A stretch of 64,000 nt of DNA from Bacillus_BD sp963787345 (lineage in GTDB: Bacteria > Bacillota > Bacilli > Bacillales > Cytobacillaceae): contig CAWBCW010000027.1 of NCBI GenBank assembly GCA_963787345.1, positions 386,123 through 450,122 on the forward strand, in the 5' to 3' direction. The notes beneath the pieces were generated by a model. It was not told the DNA's origin. It searched no databases and saw only the letters and a program-made list of their open reading frames with translations. Each line of letters opens with the position of its first letter. The stretch's first letter is position 1. Positions 1-8,420 of the stretch are shown here, piece after piece. Made by a program: the position numbers and the translations under genes.

Positions 1-972
1 ACTTGCTGGTGTATGAATATAACGAGAACAAATGCCGATCACTGCACTTGGAACACCTTCATTTGAGAGATGGACTCGACCTGCATCTGTCCCTCCTTGT
101 GAGATGAAATATTGGTATGGAATCTTGTGAGTTTCAGCTGTGTCCAGAATAAACTCTCGCATTCCTTTATGTGTGACCATCGTCCGATCAAAAATTCTTA
201 ATAACGTACCTTTACCAAGCTGCCCAAACTCATTTTTGTTACCCGAAGCATCATTCGCTGGGCTGGCATCAAGGGCATAGAAAATATCTGGTTTAATCAT
301 ATTTGCTGCTGTTTGTGCTCCTCTTAAGCCAACCTCTTCTTGTACCGTTGCACCGGAATATAAAATGTTTGGCAGTGTATCTTTCTGTACCTCTTGAAGC
401 AGTTCAACCGCCAAACCGCACCCATATCGATTATCCCAAGCTTTCGCCATAATTTTTTTCTTGTTGGCCATTGGGGTAAATGGACAAATAGGAACAATTG
501 CCTGCCCAGGCTGAATTCCCATGCTCTTTGCATCTTCTTTATCATCTGCCCCAATATCAATTAACATATTTTTAATCTCCATTGGTTTCTTTCTTGTTTG
601 TTCATCAAGCAAATGCGGTGGTACAGAACCAATTACACCTGGAACCGAACCGTTTCTCGTGATGATTTCAACTCGTTGAGCAAGCAACACTTGACTCCAC
701 CAGCCGCCTAATGTTTGAAAACGAATCATGCCATTGTCGGTAATGGACGTAACCATAAAGCCAACTTCATCCATATGACCGGCAACCATAACCACAGGGC
801 CATTTTCATTTCCTCTTTTTACGCCAAAAATACTCCCTAATCGATCTTGAACAATTTCATCGCTATATTGACTTAGTTGTTCTCTCATAAATTTCCGAAC
901 TGCATGTTCGTTACCCGATGGTCCCGGAAGTTCTGTTAATGTTTTAAATAGTTGCAGGGTTTCTTCATTCAT
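1..972 (-). CDS. ytoP: M42 family glutamyl aminopeptidase-like metallopeptidase, 3' end beyond window
   Basis: Partial gene: it starts at the ATG at 972 and stays open through 324 codons to base 1, so the C-terminus lies outside the window. The family is dinuclear-metal aminopeptidases acting on peptides in the cytoplasm. The N-terminal PGPSG (residues 16-20), AGHMDEVG with metal ligands His66 and Asp68, the KAWDNRYG bridging Asp near 180, the QEEVGLRGA catalytic Glu pair near 212-213 and the ALDAS Asp near 235 are all readable. The last metal-binding His would be past the edge. Divergent from ytzB, as in B. subtilis where ytoP and ytzB are neighbours. Family call is firm; physiological substrate is not known from sequence. 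Confidence 0.93.
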   Translation of the reverse strand, partial: MNEETLQLFKTLTELPGPSGNEHAVRKFMREQLSQYSDEIVQDRLGSIFGVKRGNENGPVVMVAGHMDEVGFMVTSITDNGMIRFQTLGGWWSQVLLAQRVEIITRNGSVPGVIGSVPPHLLDEQTRKKPMEIKNMLIDIGADDKEDAKSMGIQPGQAIVPICPFTPMANKKKIMAKAWDNRYGCGLAVELLQEVQKDTLPNILYSGATVQEEVGLRGAQTAANMIKPDIFYALDASPANDASGNKNEFGQLGKGTLLRIFDRTMVTHKGMREFILDTAETHKIPYQYFISQGGTDAGRVHLSNEGVPSAVIGICSRYIHTPAS

Positions 973-1091
973 GAATTTCACTCCTTTTAATAAAAAATCA
1001 GTAAAGTTCAGTTATCTATTTAAGAATCTTTGTACAATTTGATACTATAATAACAAAGAATGCAGACAACAATCTATTAGGGGGATTATTT

Positions 1092-1403
1092 GTGAATTGG
1101 AAAACCTTTCTTATCGGGGCAGGTGCAGGAGCGGCTGCTGGAATTTTAGTTAGTACAACCATCAATAACAACGGTACTATTTCTCCAGAAAAAGCATTAG
1201 GCATTGCAAAATCAACCTTTAAAAAACATGGGCCTATTCAAGGCTCATGGATTCAAATGGAAAAACAACCTTTTAAAAAGGAATTACTGCAATATGAAGT
1301 TTATATTGGCGGAATCTCAAAAACGGTAGATGGTACTTTAAAACAATATGAATTTATTGTGGACAGCAAAACAGGCGCCATTCTTGATGCCTACTTACTT
1401 TAA
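1092..1403 (+). CDS. ytzB: PepSY-domain protein YtzB
   Basis: 103-residue protein beginning at a GTG preceded by a GGGGGA Shine-Dalgarno. Residues about 8-24 are an Ala/Gly-rich hydrophobic segment (a signal or membrane anchor), followed by a single PepSY-type domain: an N-terminal helix (SPEKALGIAKSTFKK) and a beta portion ending in the typical DSKTGAILDA. PepSY domains are thought to act as propeptide-like inhibitors or extracytoplasmic modulators; the exact role here is unknown. Length matches B. subtilis YtzB (about 104 aa). It is convergent with ytnP, and repeat copy R1 lies between them. Confidence 0.85.
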   Translation: MNWKTFLIGAGAGAAAGILVSTTINNNGTISPEKALGIAKSTFKKHGPIQGSWIQMEKQPFKKELLQYEVYIGGISKTVDGTLKQYEFIVDSKTGAILDAYLL

Positions 1404-1427
1404 CATATACAAGGTGTCAAAGATTCA

Positions 1428-1602
1428 TCAAATTCACTTCGGCGAATTTGCGTCCAGATACAATCTCTGAGCTCGCTCGAGAAATTAATCCGCCGGAGGC
1501 TTAACTTCATTCAGCCGGGACTTGAACCCCACTGAATCGAAGTGCAATTTGCATTCATCCCCCACTTATAGAAGCGGAGGATGAATGCTGAAGGAAGTTA
1601 AC
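1428..1602. repeat. Dispersed structured repeat, family A, copy R1
   Basis: About 175 bases of non-coding sequence between convergent ytzB and ytnP. It has an outer stem (ttaacttcattcagc at 1501-1515 with gctgaaggaagttaa at 1587-1601, one mismatch) enclosing a perfect 10-bp hairpin (gcattcatcc 1551-1560 / ggatgaatgc 1579-1588). The upstream part holds a GAGCTCGCTCGAG palindrome. The same modules recur at 21620, 27161, 29533 and, diverged, at 44640. Flanking it is a 9-bp inverted pair AAGGTGTCA (1411-1419) / TGACACCTT (1612-1620). Function unknown. Confidence 0.8.
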
Positions 1603-1626
1603 AAAGAATACTGACACCTTTATTCA

Positions 1627-2466
1627 TCATGCTTTTCTCTTAATCGCATCAATCTCTTTACCATCATCGCCCCACTTGATCGCACGATAGAAACAATCAT
1701 GATAAAAGGTAAACCATGCCTGCTTATCCAGCCCATGCTGAAGCCATTTTTGCTTAGCTGCAATCGAATTCATCGGATAGTCATCATAAGCCATTACCCA
1801 TAATACGTTTTGATGGGCGTGTGTCGGCATAATATCTGCCATATGAATAACGGTATCGTTTCCATCTTCTATTATTATTATAGAATGACCGTCACTATGT
1901 CCACCTGTGTGAACAAGCTTTATTTTCCCAAACATCCATTCCTTATGATAAACTTCCACTTGGTCTTGAATAACTTCCCAATTTTCTTTCCAATAAGTAC
2001 TTTTTGAGCGAATATTCGGTTGACGCATTTCATTCCACTCGATTTCATTTACGATTATTTTTGCCTTCGGGAAAACAGAAACATACTGTTCACCCTTTCG
2101 TTTCGTCAATCCACAAGCATGATCGAAATGTAAATGGGTCATTAATACATAATCAATATCATTTGTTGATAAGCCTAGTACTTCCAACGATTCCTCAAGT
2201 CCGGACTCTTCTGTTGCCCCAAAAATTCGCTTTTGTTTCTCTGTTAACTTCCCATTCCCGATTCCCGAGTCAACTAAAAAGTTGATTCCATCCATTCTAA
2301 TTAAAATGGGGTCTGTTCTTAATTCAATTTGGTTTTTGTCATTACTGCGATATTTCTTCTCCCATAATGCTTTTGGAACAACTCCAAACATCGCTCCACC
2401 ATCAAGATGATTGACCCCGCCGTTTAACCACGTCAATTCGATTGATGTTAATTGTAAACTCTCCAA
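1627..2466 (-). CDS. ytnP: MBL-fold N-acyl-homoserine-lactonase-type hydrolase YtnP
   Basis: 279 aa, close to B. subtilis YtnP, a metallo-beta-lactamase-fold lactonase able to open lactone signals. The zinc motif HLHFDH (residues 111-116) is intact, followed by VHTGGHSDGHS and HMADIMPTHAH segments that carry the remaining metal ligands. No signal peptide, so cytoplasmic. The ATG at 2466 sits 27 bases after trmB ends its reading on the same strand, so the trmB-ytnP pair may be co-transcribed. The enzyme class is clear. Whether this protein quenches acyl-homoserine lactones or another lactone is inferred from the homologue only. Confidence 0.88.
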   Translation of the reverse strand: MESLQLTSIELTWLNGGVNHLDGGAMFGVVPKALWEKKYRSNDKNQIELRTDPILIRMDGINFLVDSGIGNGKLTEKQKRIFGATEESGLEESLEVLGLSTNDIDYVLMTHLHFDHACGLTKRKGEQYVSVFPKAKIIVNEIEWNEMRQPNIRSKSTYWKENWEVIQDQVEVYHKEWMFGKIKLVHTGGHSDGHSIIIIEDGNDTVIHMADIMPTHAHQNVLWVMAYDDYPMNSIAAKQKWLQHGLDKQAWFTFYHDCFYRAIKWGDDGKEIDAIKRKA

Positions 2467-2493
2467 ACAGATCCCCCACTTTTTACCCTTTGG

Positions 2494-3132
2494 TTAACGA
2501 AACTGTACTTCACACCGGTAAATCCGATTCCCTTTCTTGGAGAACTTTTCCTCATATTCAGTCATAATATTTCCCTCATAGTCACTGTTATGCAAATCAA
2601 GACTTACATATTTCAATAACATTCCATACTGTGAAAAACTGGTTAATGAGTATTCGAATAACCCTTGATTATCAGTTTTAAAATGAACTTCACCCTGATT
2701 TGGCAGAAGCTCTTCATAAACTTGTAAAAAGCCTTTATAAGTTAAGCGACGCTTTTCATGACGAACTTTTGGCCATGGGTCGGAAAAGTTTAAATAAACT
2801 CTTGATATCTCACCTTTTTCAAAATACTGCGATAAATCTAAAGCATTTGCATTCAACAATTTTACATTTGGCAACTCTGCCTCGATAAGACGATCAAGTG
2901 CTGTAACAATGACACTCTGCTGTAGTTCAATCCCTAAATAATTAATCGATGGATTGGCCCTCGCCATCTCAGTAATAAAACGGCCCTTTCCCGTCCCAAT
3001 TTCAATATGTAATGGTTGTTTATCGCCAAAAACAGTATCCCACTTTCCTTTTAACTCTTCAGGATTTGATACCACATATTGTGGATGCTGTTCGAGCTTT
3101 TCTTTTGCCCAAGGTTTATGTCTTAAACGCAT
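2494..3132 (-). CDS. trmB: tRNA (guanine-N7)-methyltransferase
   Basis: 212 aa, full length for bacterial TrmB, which methylates G46 in the variable loop of tRNAs using S-adenosylmethionine. The SAM motif EIGTGKGRF is at residues 44-52, and the family-specific NFSDPWPKVRHEKRR stretch, containing catalytic Asp and the tRNA-contacting basic residues, is at about 115-129. The C-terminus carries TDNQGLFEYS, also typical. Start ATG is preceded by AGAGGTG. ytnP follows in the same direction with 27 bases between. No oddities seen. Confidence 0.96.
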   Translation of the reverse strand: MRLRHKPWAKEKLEQHPQYVVSNPEELKGKWDTVFGDKQPLHIEIGTGKGRFITEMARANPSINYLGIELQQSVIVTALDRLIEAELPNVKLLNANALDLSQYFEKGEISRVYLNFSDPWPKVRHEKRRLTYKGFLQVYEELLPNQGEVHFKTDNQGLFEYSLTSFSQYGMLLKYVSLDLHNSDYEGNIMTEYEEKFSKKGNRIYRCEVQFR

Positions 3133-3213
3133 GATGACACCTCTATAGTATATTTTTTTCTAGTTTCAAGCATACTGGATTGTACAACATTTTTCCACAA
3201 ATCACGAATAAAT

Positions 3214-3245
3214 AAAAAAAGAACTCACAAACTAGATGTGAATTC
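3214..3245 (-). terminator. Hairpin plus T7 on minus strand between ytzH and trmB
   Basis: Arms gaactcaca (3221-3229) and tgtgaattc (3237-3245) pair with one mismatch. Read on the minus strand the hairpin is followed by seven T. It lies upstream of trmB and behind ytzH, so it could end a ytmP transcript that has crossed ytzH antisense, or act as a trmB leader attenuator. Confidence 0.55.
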
Positions 3246-3278
3246 TCTCTTAAGTTTTAAACGAAAGGATGAAAAAGT

Positions 3279-3557
3279 ATGCCCCTTCAATACCAAGATC
3301 AAATTAATTTAATTAAAGATATTTTATCGAACCAGCAGTCTGACTGTTGTGGTTCTGTTTCTGAATATCAACAGCTAGAGCGACTCATAAAATCATTGAT
3401 GGCGAATAATCAAGTAAACCATCATGACTCAAATACACTTTCGCAAATTTATTCTTACAGCCAAGGCGGTGTGAACGCTTCTGATCTAGACGAGCATATC
3501 GAATCCCATCAACAACAATTATCACAATGGGTGAATAATATAGACCAACTTTCATAA
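3279..3557 (+). CDS. ytzH: YtzH-like conserved protein
   Basis: 92-residue soluble, Gln/Asn/Ser-rich protein with no signal or membrane segment. Size, sequence feel (starts MPLQYQDQINLIKDIL, helical throughout) and position between trmB and ytmP fit the YtzH family of Bacillus, whose function is not known. It begins at an ATG behind AAAGGATG and lies on the strand opposite to both neighbours; its stop is only 14 bases from the ytmP stop. Confidence 0.75.
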   Translation: MPLQYQDQINLIKDILSNQQSDCCGSVSEYQQLERLIKSLMANNQVNHHDSNTLSQIYSYSQGGVNASDLDEHIESHQQQLSQWVNNIDQLS

Positions 3558-3571
3558 AAGTAACACTATTT

Positions 3572-4351
3572 TTATAATGTGAGATAGTGCTGTAATAATC
3601 CTATCCACTTGTTCATTTCAGTGATCCTCGCTTTATCTTTATGCCATTGAATCGATTGCAATGTTTGTGCGATTACATACCATTTCATCCTTAACTCTAA
3701 ATCATCGTCTAGTGACAGTCCATAAAGGTTTAGCCAGTTTTCCCACTCATCCCGTGAGATATACCAGTACAATAAAGAACCGATATCCATGGCTGGATCG
3801 CCAACAACGGCCCCATCCCAGTCTATTAAATACAACTGGCTGCTTTCATCAAGCAGCCAGTTGTTATGATTTACATCACAATGACAGACTGCTTTACTTT
3901 CATAATAGACCCTATCTATATTTTCAGTTAGATACTTTAATGACGCTTGTACATTTATGTTGATCAAAATATCTTCATCTAAGTGTTCGTGAAGATTTTG
4001 TAAAATATGAATTGGCTGTATCGGCGCTTTCCCAAGCCGCTTTAGCATACTTAGCAATTGATTTGATTGGTGAATTTTTTTGAGTAGTTTTGCCACATTT
4101 TCTTGATTCATTTCTGCAGGTTTAAGTTCACGGCCATTTAGCCATTGTTGGGCAGTAAAAACATCACCCGTCTCCAACCTTTTAGTCCAAACAAGCTTAG
4201 GTACAATTCCTTCAGCTGAAAGGCTCGCCAAAAACGGAGACGTATTTCGTTTTAAAAAATATCGATTCTCCTCATGTTGCGCATAAAAGGCTTCGCCTGT
4301 TGCTCCGCCAGCAGGAATAATTTCCCAACCATGTCCAAAATAGTCTTCCAA
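3572..4351 (-). CDS. ytmP: Aminoglycoside/choline-kinase-like phosphotransferase YtmP
   Basis: 259 aa with the phosphotransferase fold. The catalytic loop reads CHCDVNHNNWLL (general base Asp, metal-binding Asn), followed by the magnesium-binding LIDWDGAVVGDPAMDI. The natural substrate is unknown; proteins of this type phosphorylate small hydroxylated molecules and need not give resistance. The start is a TTG with AGGTGA seven bases upstream. In B. subtilis it also sits beside ytzH and trmB. The amyX pullulanase that I recall near ytmP in B. subtilis is absent. Confidence 0.82.
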   Translation of the reverse strand: MEDYFGHGWEIIPAGGATGEAFYAQHEENRYFLKRNTSPFLASLSAEGIVPKLVWTKRLETGDVFTAQQWLNGRELKPAEMNQENVAKLLKKIHQSNQLLSMLKRLGKAPIQPIHILQNLHEHLDEDILININVQASLKYLTENIDRVYYESKAVCHCDVNHNNWLLDESSQLYLIDWDGAVVGDPAMDIGSLLYWYISRDEWENWLNLYGLSLDDDLELRMKWYVIAQTLQSIQWHKDKARITEMNKWIGLLQHYLTL

Positions 4352-4501
4352 TGCTGTTCACCTGCAATCGTTTGTCCTGCTCAAAATAAAAATATGGCTA
4401 TTGGAGAAGGAAGTTATTACTATTTTACAATAACCATAATCTAAATTTTATCGTCACATTAGAGAACCGTCAAGACAATCCTTTTGTAAAGAATTTTCCA
4501 A

Positions 4502-5479
4502 CTATTCTCCCTCACTTACCTCCCATTCAATTCTCTTTACAGAAGAGGTCAGGCAAAATTGTAATAAGGCATCTGCTCCCTTAAGCTGAATGGCTTTTAA
4601 AGGAGACCGTAACCCTCTCAGCGTTTGAAACCACTCGTCATAATTACGTTTATCAATTAATTCCACATCAAAAGGCGGAGTTGGAAAATCAATAAATCCG
4701 TTTCTTGATAAAAGAACTTTATGAATCGGCATTTGAATATCCGAATTTCCAAGGATTTCCTTTACGATTTTTCCCATCCGGTTTAACGCAATCATTGGAT
4801 TGATAATTTTCTTTTCTTGATACTTACTCCGAAGTGTCCAGAACTTCCCATTATCCCCAATAAATACAGCTGAATCTGCGTTTTCAACAAATGTAATACA
4901 CCATATCTCTGTTGGGCTAATTAAAATGGTTTCTACTTCAATGGTTGCTTTTTTCAATTTAAAAACAGGGCGATACAAAACAAGATATGTGTCTGGAAAA
5001 CGTTGCAAAAAATACTTTAATCTTTCATCATAATAAAACCTTTTATTAACAAAAGATTTATCAACAAGTGTTGAAGTTGCCCAAGTCATTTGAAATTGGA
5101 ATATTTGATTTAAAAACCGTCGCTTTAACTCACCTATTGTTGCGGGTCGATAGGTTGATGTAAAAATCTCCTCTAAACTAAATAACTCTTCTTCAACATT
5201 CCTTTTTTGTTGTTTGTCATTTAATTCTACTTCTGACTCGCCATCATGATTTCGTTGAAAAAGGGTTTTAATTCTTCCTAATAATGGAGATTTATCGTCT
5301 TTCTGTTCTTCTACTTGTTCGGTTATCGATGAAAAGACTGTCTCATCATAGGGATTCTCCCAATTCCTTTGGACCTTTTCCCATTGTTGATTTTTCAAAG
5401 TCACAAAACGCGCAGGATAATGATATATATTTTGCTCGTACCTAGATGTATAATCTTGTAATTTTATTAATTGTCCCAT
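4502..5479 (-). CDS. ytlQ: NERD-like domain protein YtlQ
   Basis: 325 aa without signal peptide. The middle (about 175-245) has a nuclease-related-domain look: EVETILISPTEIWCITFVE followed by a strand and NPMIALNRMGKIVKEIL. The classical NERD catalytic pattern of an acidic residue plus Lys is not obvious, so activity is doubtful. Residues about 60-100 are acidic and low in order. It sits upstream of, and reads away from, thpR's end, the same neighbourhood as B. subtilis ytlQ-ytlP. Function unknown; the symbol rests on synteny and general resemblance. Confidence 0.65.
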   Translation of the reverse strand: MGQLIKLQDYTSRYEQNIYHYPARFVTLKNQQWEKVQRNWENPYDETVFSSITEQVEEQKDDKSPLLGRIKTLFQRNHDGESEVELNDKQQKRNVEEELFSLEEIFTSTYRPATIGELKRRFLNQIFQFQMTWATSTLVDKSFVNKRFYYDERLKYFLQRFPDTYLVLYRPVFKLKKATIEVETILISPTEIWCITFVENADSAVFIGDNGKFWTLRSKYQEKKIINPMIALNRMGKIVKEILGNSDIQMPIHKVLLSRNGFIDFPTPPFDVELIDKRNYDEWFQTLRGLRSPLKAIQLKGADALLQFCLTSSVKRIEWEVSEGE

Positions 5480-5558
5480 TCCTCAAACCTCGCTGCATAC
5501 CTACATTTACAAATGTAAGGTGCTTTATCTATTCTTTATCTTCTTTCCTTATGTTAAT

Positions 5559-6125
5559 CTATTCACCTAGTAACGAAAAGGTTGCAATCGGTTCATATTT
5601 TGGCGATTTTTCTAAATGAGTCTGATACAACACCACATCTTTTACGATAAAGGAAATCGGTGTATCAAATGGGTTATATTTTTGCAATAAATCATGAGTG
5701 AAATCGGAACCTGCCCATTTGCGTGCTAACGTAATATGCGGATGATAAGCACGGGTATCTAGCGAGTATCCAGCTTGTATGCATTGTCGATAAACGTTTT
5801 CCTGCAATTGATGCAACCGTTCCTCATGGTTAATACCTGCCCAAAAAACTCGAGGTGATTTCTTATTCCCAAAAATATTAATCTCCTCAATTTGTAATGG
5901 GAATGACTTTTCACTTTGTATGCTATCTCCTACAATGTTGATGGTTTCATTTAACTTTACAGGATCTACCGCTCCAAGAAATGCAAGTGTAATATGATAG
6001 TCCTCTTTATGTACCCAACGTTTAAAAGGAAAAATGGATTTCATTTCGTTAAAGGGTTCATAAATGCTTTGTTTCACGTCATTTGGTAATCGTACTGCCC
6101 AAAAATAATGTGGATTTCGCTCCAT
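5559..6125 (-). CDS. thpR: RNA 2',3'-cyclic phosphodiesterase (2H family)
   Basis: 188 aa, normal for the LigT/ThpR 2H phosphoesterases, which hydrolyse 2',3'-cyclic phosphate ends to 2'-phosphates. Both HxTx signatures are present, each HITL: residues 44-47 and 130-133. The intervening sequence follows the family (FKRWVHKEDYHITLAFLG near the first). ATG start with GAGGGAT upstream. Located between pepV and ytlQ on the same strand with gaps of 23 and 79 bases, so possibly one transcript with pepV. Confidence 0.92.
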   Translation of the reverse strand: MERNPHYFWAVRLPNDVKQSIYEPFNEMKSIFPFKRWVHKEDYHITLAFLGAVDPVKLNETINIVGDSIQSEKSFPLQIEEINIFGNKKSPRVFWAGINHEERLHQLQENVYRQCIQAGYSLDTRAYHPHITLARKWAGSDFTHDLLQKYNPFDTPISFIVKDVVLYQTHLEKSPKYEPIATFSLLGE

Positions 6126-6148
6126 TTTTTATCCCTCTTTGTCCATTC

Positions 6149-7570
6149 TTATTTCGCTAGTTCATAAATTGCTTGTGCATAAATTGCTGTGGCCTTTAAC
6201 AAATCTTCAATGTACATATATTCATCTTTTTGATGGGCAATATCTTCTCGGCCTGGAAAAAGCGGGCCAAAGGCAACACCAGATGTTAAAGACCGGGCAT
6301 ATGTGCCGCCTCCAATCGCTAAAAGCTCAGCTTCCTCTCCAGTTTGTTCTACGTAAACCTTTTTTAACACCCGAATTAATTCACTATTTTCATCAACATG
6401 ATGAGGTTTTGAGTCAGAATAATTTTGAATTGAAAAACCATGTTTAGTCACAACTTCAGTTAATTGTTTTTTCGTTTTTTCCATATCATTTTTCACTGGA
6501 TAGCGAAGATTAACCCCAAATATACCGCCATTAAGAGGGTCATATGCCATTTTCCCGACATTGACCGTCAACTCTCCAGATATTTCATCCGCGAAGCTAA
6601 CACCGAGATTAACCCCTCTTGAATCCTCATAGAAATATTCAACAGCAAAATTTAAAAATGGCCATGCATTAGGGTCATCGTTATTTTCTTGAAGAAACTT
6701 AGCCAAAAACAGGCCGGCATTCTTCCCATTATTCGGTTCCATTCCATGGGCAGAGACACCTTCAAGTTCAAGAATTAATTCACCATTATCAACATGGTAC
6801 TTCCCTTTTAAAGTATGCGTTTTCAGAAAATCATCGTACTTTTGAATAAAGTTTGTATTTTCTGCTTTTAACAAAACAGCCGCTTTCGCAAAGTCTGGTA
6901 CCATATTATATCTCCTGCCAGCTTCGAATCGCACTAATTCCATTTTACATTCGCTCTTGCTTTGATTTTTATGTACATCTTTTTGAACTAAATCGAAATC
7001 AGCAATTCCTTTTTCGGCAAAAATAATCGGAAAGTCAGCATCTGGTGCAAACCCTAATGTCGGCATTTCTTCATGCTTAAAATAATGATCAACACATCTC
7101 CAATCACTTTCTTCATCTGTTCCGATAATCATACGAATCCGCTTATTTATAGGCAACCCTAATTCTTTGACGATTTTCATCGCATAATAGGCTGCCATTG
7201 TCGGACCTTTATCATCAATCGCTCCTCTGGCATAGATCTTTCCATCCCGTATTTCCGCTCCATACGGATCGCTGGACCAGCCATCACCTTCTGGGACAAC
7301 ATCCACATGACAAAGAATTCCAACAGATTCTTCACCTTCGCCAAACTCGAGATAACCAGCTAAGTTTCCAACATTTTTAGAACGGAAACCATCTTTTTCT
7401 CCCATTTTCAGCATAAATTCCAAAGCTTCTTTCACACCAAAACCAAGTGGGGCATCTGGAGAAGTATGATTCTCATCTAACACACTTTTAATCTGTAATA
7501 GCTTTTGCGTGTCTTGAATCAGCTCCTCCTTTCTTTTCACCACTTCATCTAACCATTGATTTTCTATCAT
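6149..7570 (-). CDS. pepV: Dipeptidase PepV (M20 family)
   Basis: 473 aa, typical PepV length. Zinc dipeptidase that releases amino acids from dipeptides in the cytoplasm. Metal and catalytic residues are visible: CHVDVVPEGDGW (His88, Asp90), GAIDDKGP (bridging Asp near 119-120), GTDEESDW (Glu153/154), and the late GGGTYAR. The lid domain lies between about 185 and 380. ATG preceded by GGAGG at proper distance. First gene of the minus-strand pepV-thpR pair. Confidence 0.96.
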   Translation of the reverse strand: MIENQWLDEVVKRKEELIQDTQKLLQIKSVLDENHTSPDAPLGFGVKEALEFMLKMGEKDGFRSKNVGNLAGYLEFGEGEESVGILCHVDVVPEGDGWSSDPYGAEIRDGKIYARGAIDDKGPTMAAYYAMKIVKELGLPINKRIRMIIGTDEESDWRCVDHYFKHEEMPTLGFAPDADFPIIFAEKGIADFDLVQKDVHKNQSKSECKMELVRFEAGRRYNMVPDFAKAAVLLKAENTNFIQKYDDFLKTHTLKGKYHVDNGELILELEGVSAHGMEPNNGKNAGLFLAKFLQENNDDPNAWPFLNFAVEYFYEDSRGVNLGVSFADEISGELTVNVGKMAYDPLNGGIFGVNLRYPVKNDMEKTKKQLTEVVTKHGFSIQNYSDSKPHHVDENSELIRVLKKVYVEQTGEEAELLAIGGGTYARSLTSGVAFGPLFPGREDIAHQKDEYMYIEDLLKATAIYAQAIYELAK

Positions 7571-8027
7571 ATCAAAACCTCCAAATCTAAATGAATAAAC
7601 TTCTAAGTATGTATGTCTAGAACACGGCCTGCTGTTTTTAATGTATCACTCTTTTGTATGAAAATCATCATCCTATTGCATAGCCCTTTTCATCTAGCTT
7701 TAACCATTTTTGATAATTCTAAAAATTTTAATAATATATTGGGATTAGACGGCGTATGTATAGAACTAGATACCTTTAATATACATAAGATTAAATTTTC
7801 CTGCCCAATAAAGTTAATGTTTTGTAAATTTAAACCACTTTTGTGGAAATCTTATGATATTAAGGATATTATATTAGTAGATGGTATCATCTACGCAAGA
7901 TACTATATGTTGTCGAAAAGGGGTTGTATGGGGAAAAGAAGCTCAAATTCTCGAAGAATGTTTCTTCACTAAAATGTTGGATGCTGAAATTTGTCCTAGG
8001 TTTGAAAAAAGGATAGGGAGTGGTTTA
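7571..8027. other. 457-bp AT-rich interval without recognisable gene
   Basis: Between divergent pepV and ytzE. Two open frames cover parts of it, but neither has a convincing ribosome site, composition or family resemblance. It contains a perfect 7-bp inverted repeat GTAGATG/CATCTAC with a 4-base loop at 7877-7894, which might be an operator for ytzE. The ytzE promoter should lie here but no clear -35/-10 pair was identified. Confidence 0.5.
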
Positions 8028-8249
8028 TTGAAACCTTCAACTAACCGGATGTTAAACCGTATCAAATCCGTCTACATGTTTATTAATACCCACGGTACCG
8101 TAACTACTCAGGAGCTAGTAGAAGAGTTTGGTATTACACCCAGAACGATACAACGAGACTTGAATGTCTTAGCGTACAATGATTTAGTCAGAAGCCCAAG
8201 TCGTGGAAAATGGACAACAACAACAAAGAAGGTCAAATTATCTTCTTAA
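8028..8249 (+). CDS. ytzE: DeoR-type HTH regulator YtzE
   Basis: 73 aa, essentially only a DeoR-family winged helix-turn-helix: NRIKSVYMFINTHGTVTTQ is followed by ELVEEFGITPRTIQRDLN, the recognition helix portion. Such short proteins lack the effector-binding domain of full DeoR repressors. A longer frame is open from 7881, but the TTG at 8028 has GGATAGGGAG at 8011-8020, seven bases upstream, and gives the usual family length starting (M)KPSTNR. DNA target unknown. A hairpin terminator follows. Confidence 0.85.
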   Translation: MKPSTNRMLNRIKSVYMFINTHGTVTTQELVEEFGITPRTIQRDLNVLAYNDLVRSPSRGKWTTTTKKVKLSS

Positions 8250-8341
8250 TGGAAAATGTATAACATCAACCAATTACCGTTTATACTTTTTAGCGAAAAT
8301 TGGTGCTGGCACAACCTTTGCGAGTTCAAGGCGGCCAGCAT

Positions 8342-8390
8342 AAGACGAGCCTCATCAAAGGACCGGTCTTTTATGAGGCTTGTCTTTTTG
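8342..8390 (+). terminator. Bidirectional terminator ytzE / pseudouridine synthase
   Basis: 14-bp arms aagacgagcctcat (8342-8355) and atgaggcttgtctt (8373-8386) with one G-U pair, followed by T-rich sequence. Sits between convergent genes. Confidence 0.85.
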
Positions 8391-8420
8391 GTCTCAAGGA
8401 TAGTTAAACAGTTTTCCTCT

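Noticed and set aside
7613..7972. 119-codon plus-strand frame upstream of ytzE
   Set aside because: No ribosome site, no recognisable domain, odd amino-acid make-up; overlaps the likely ytzE control region.
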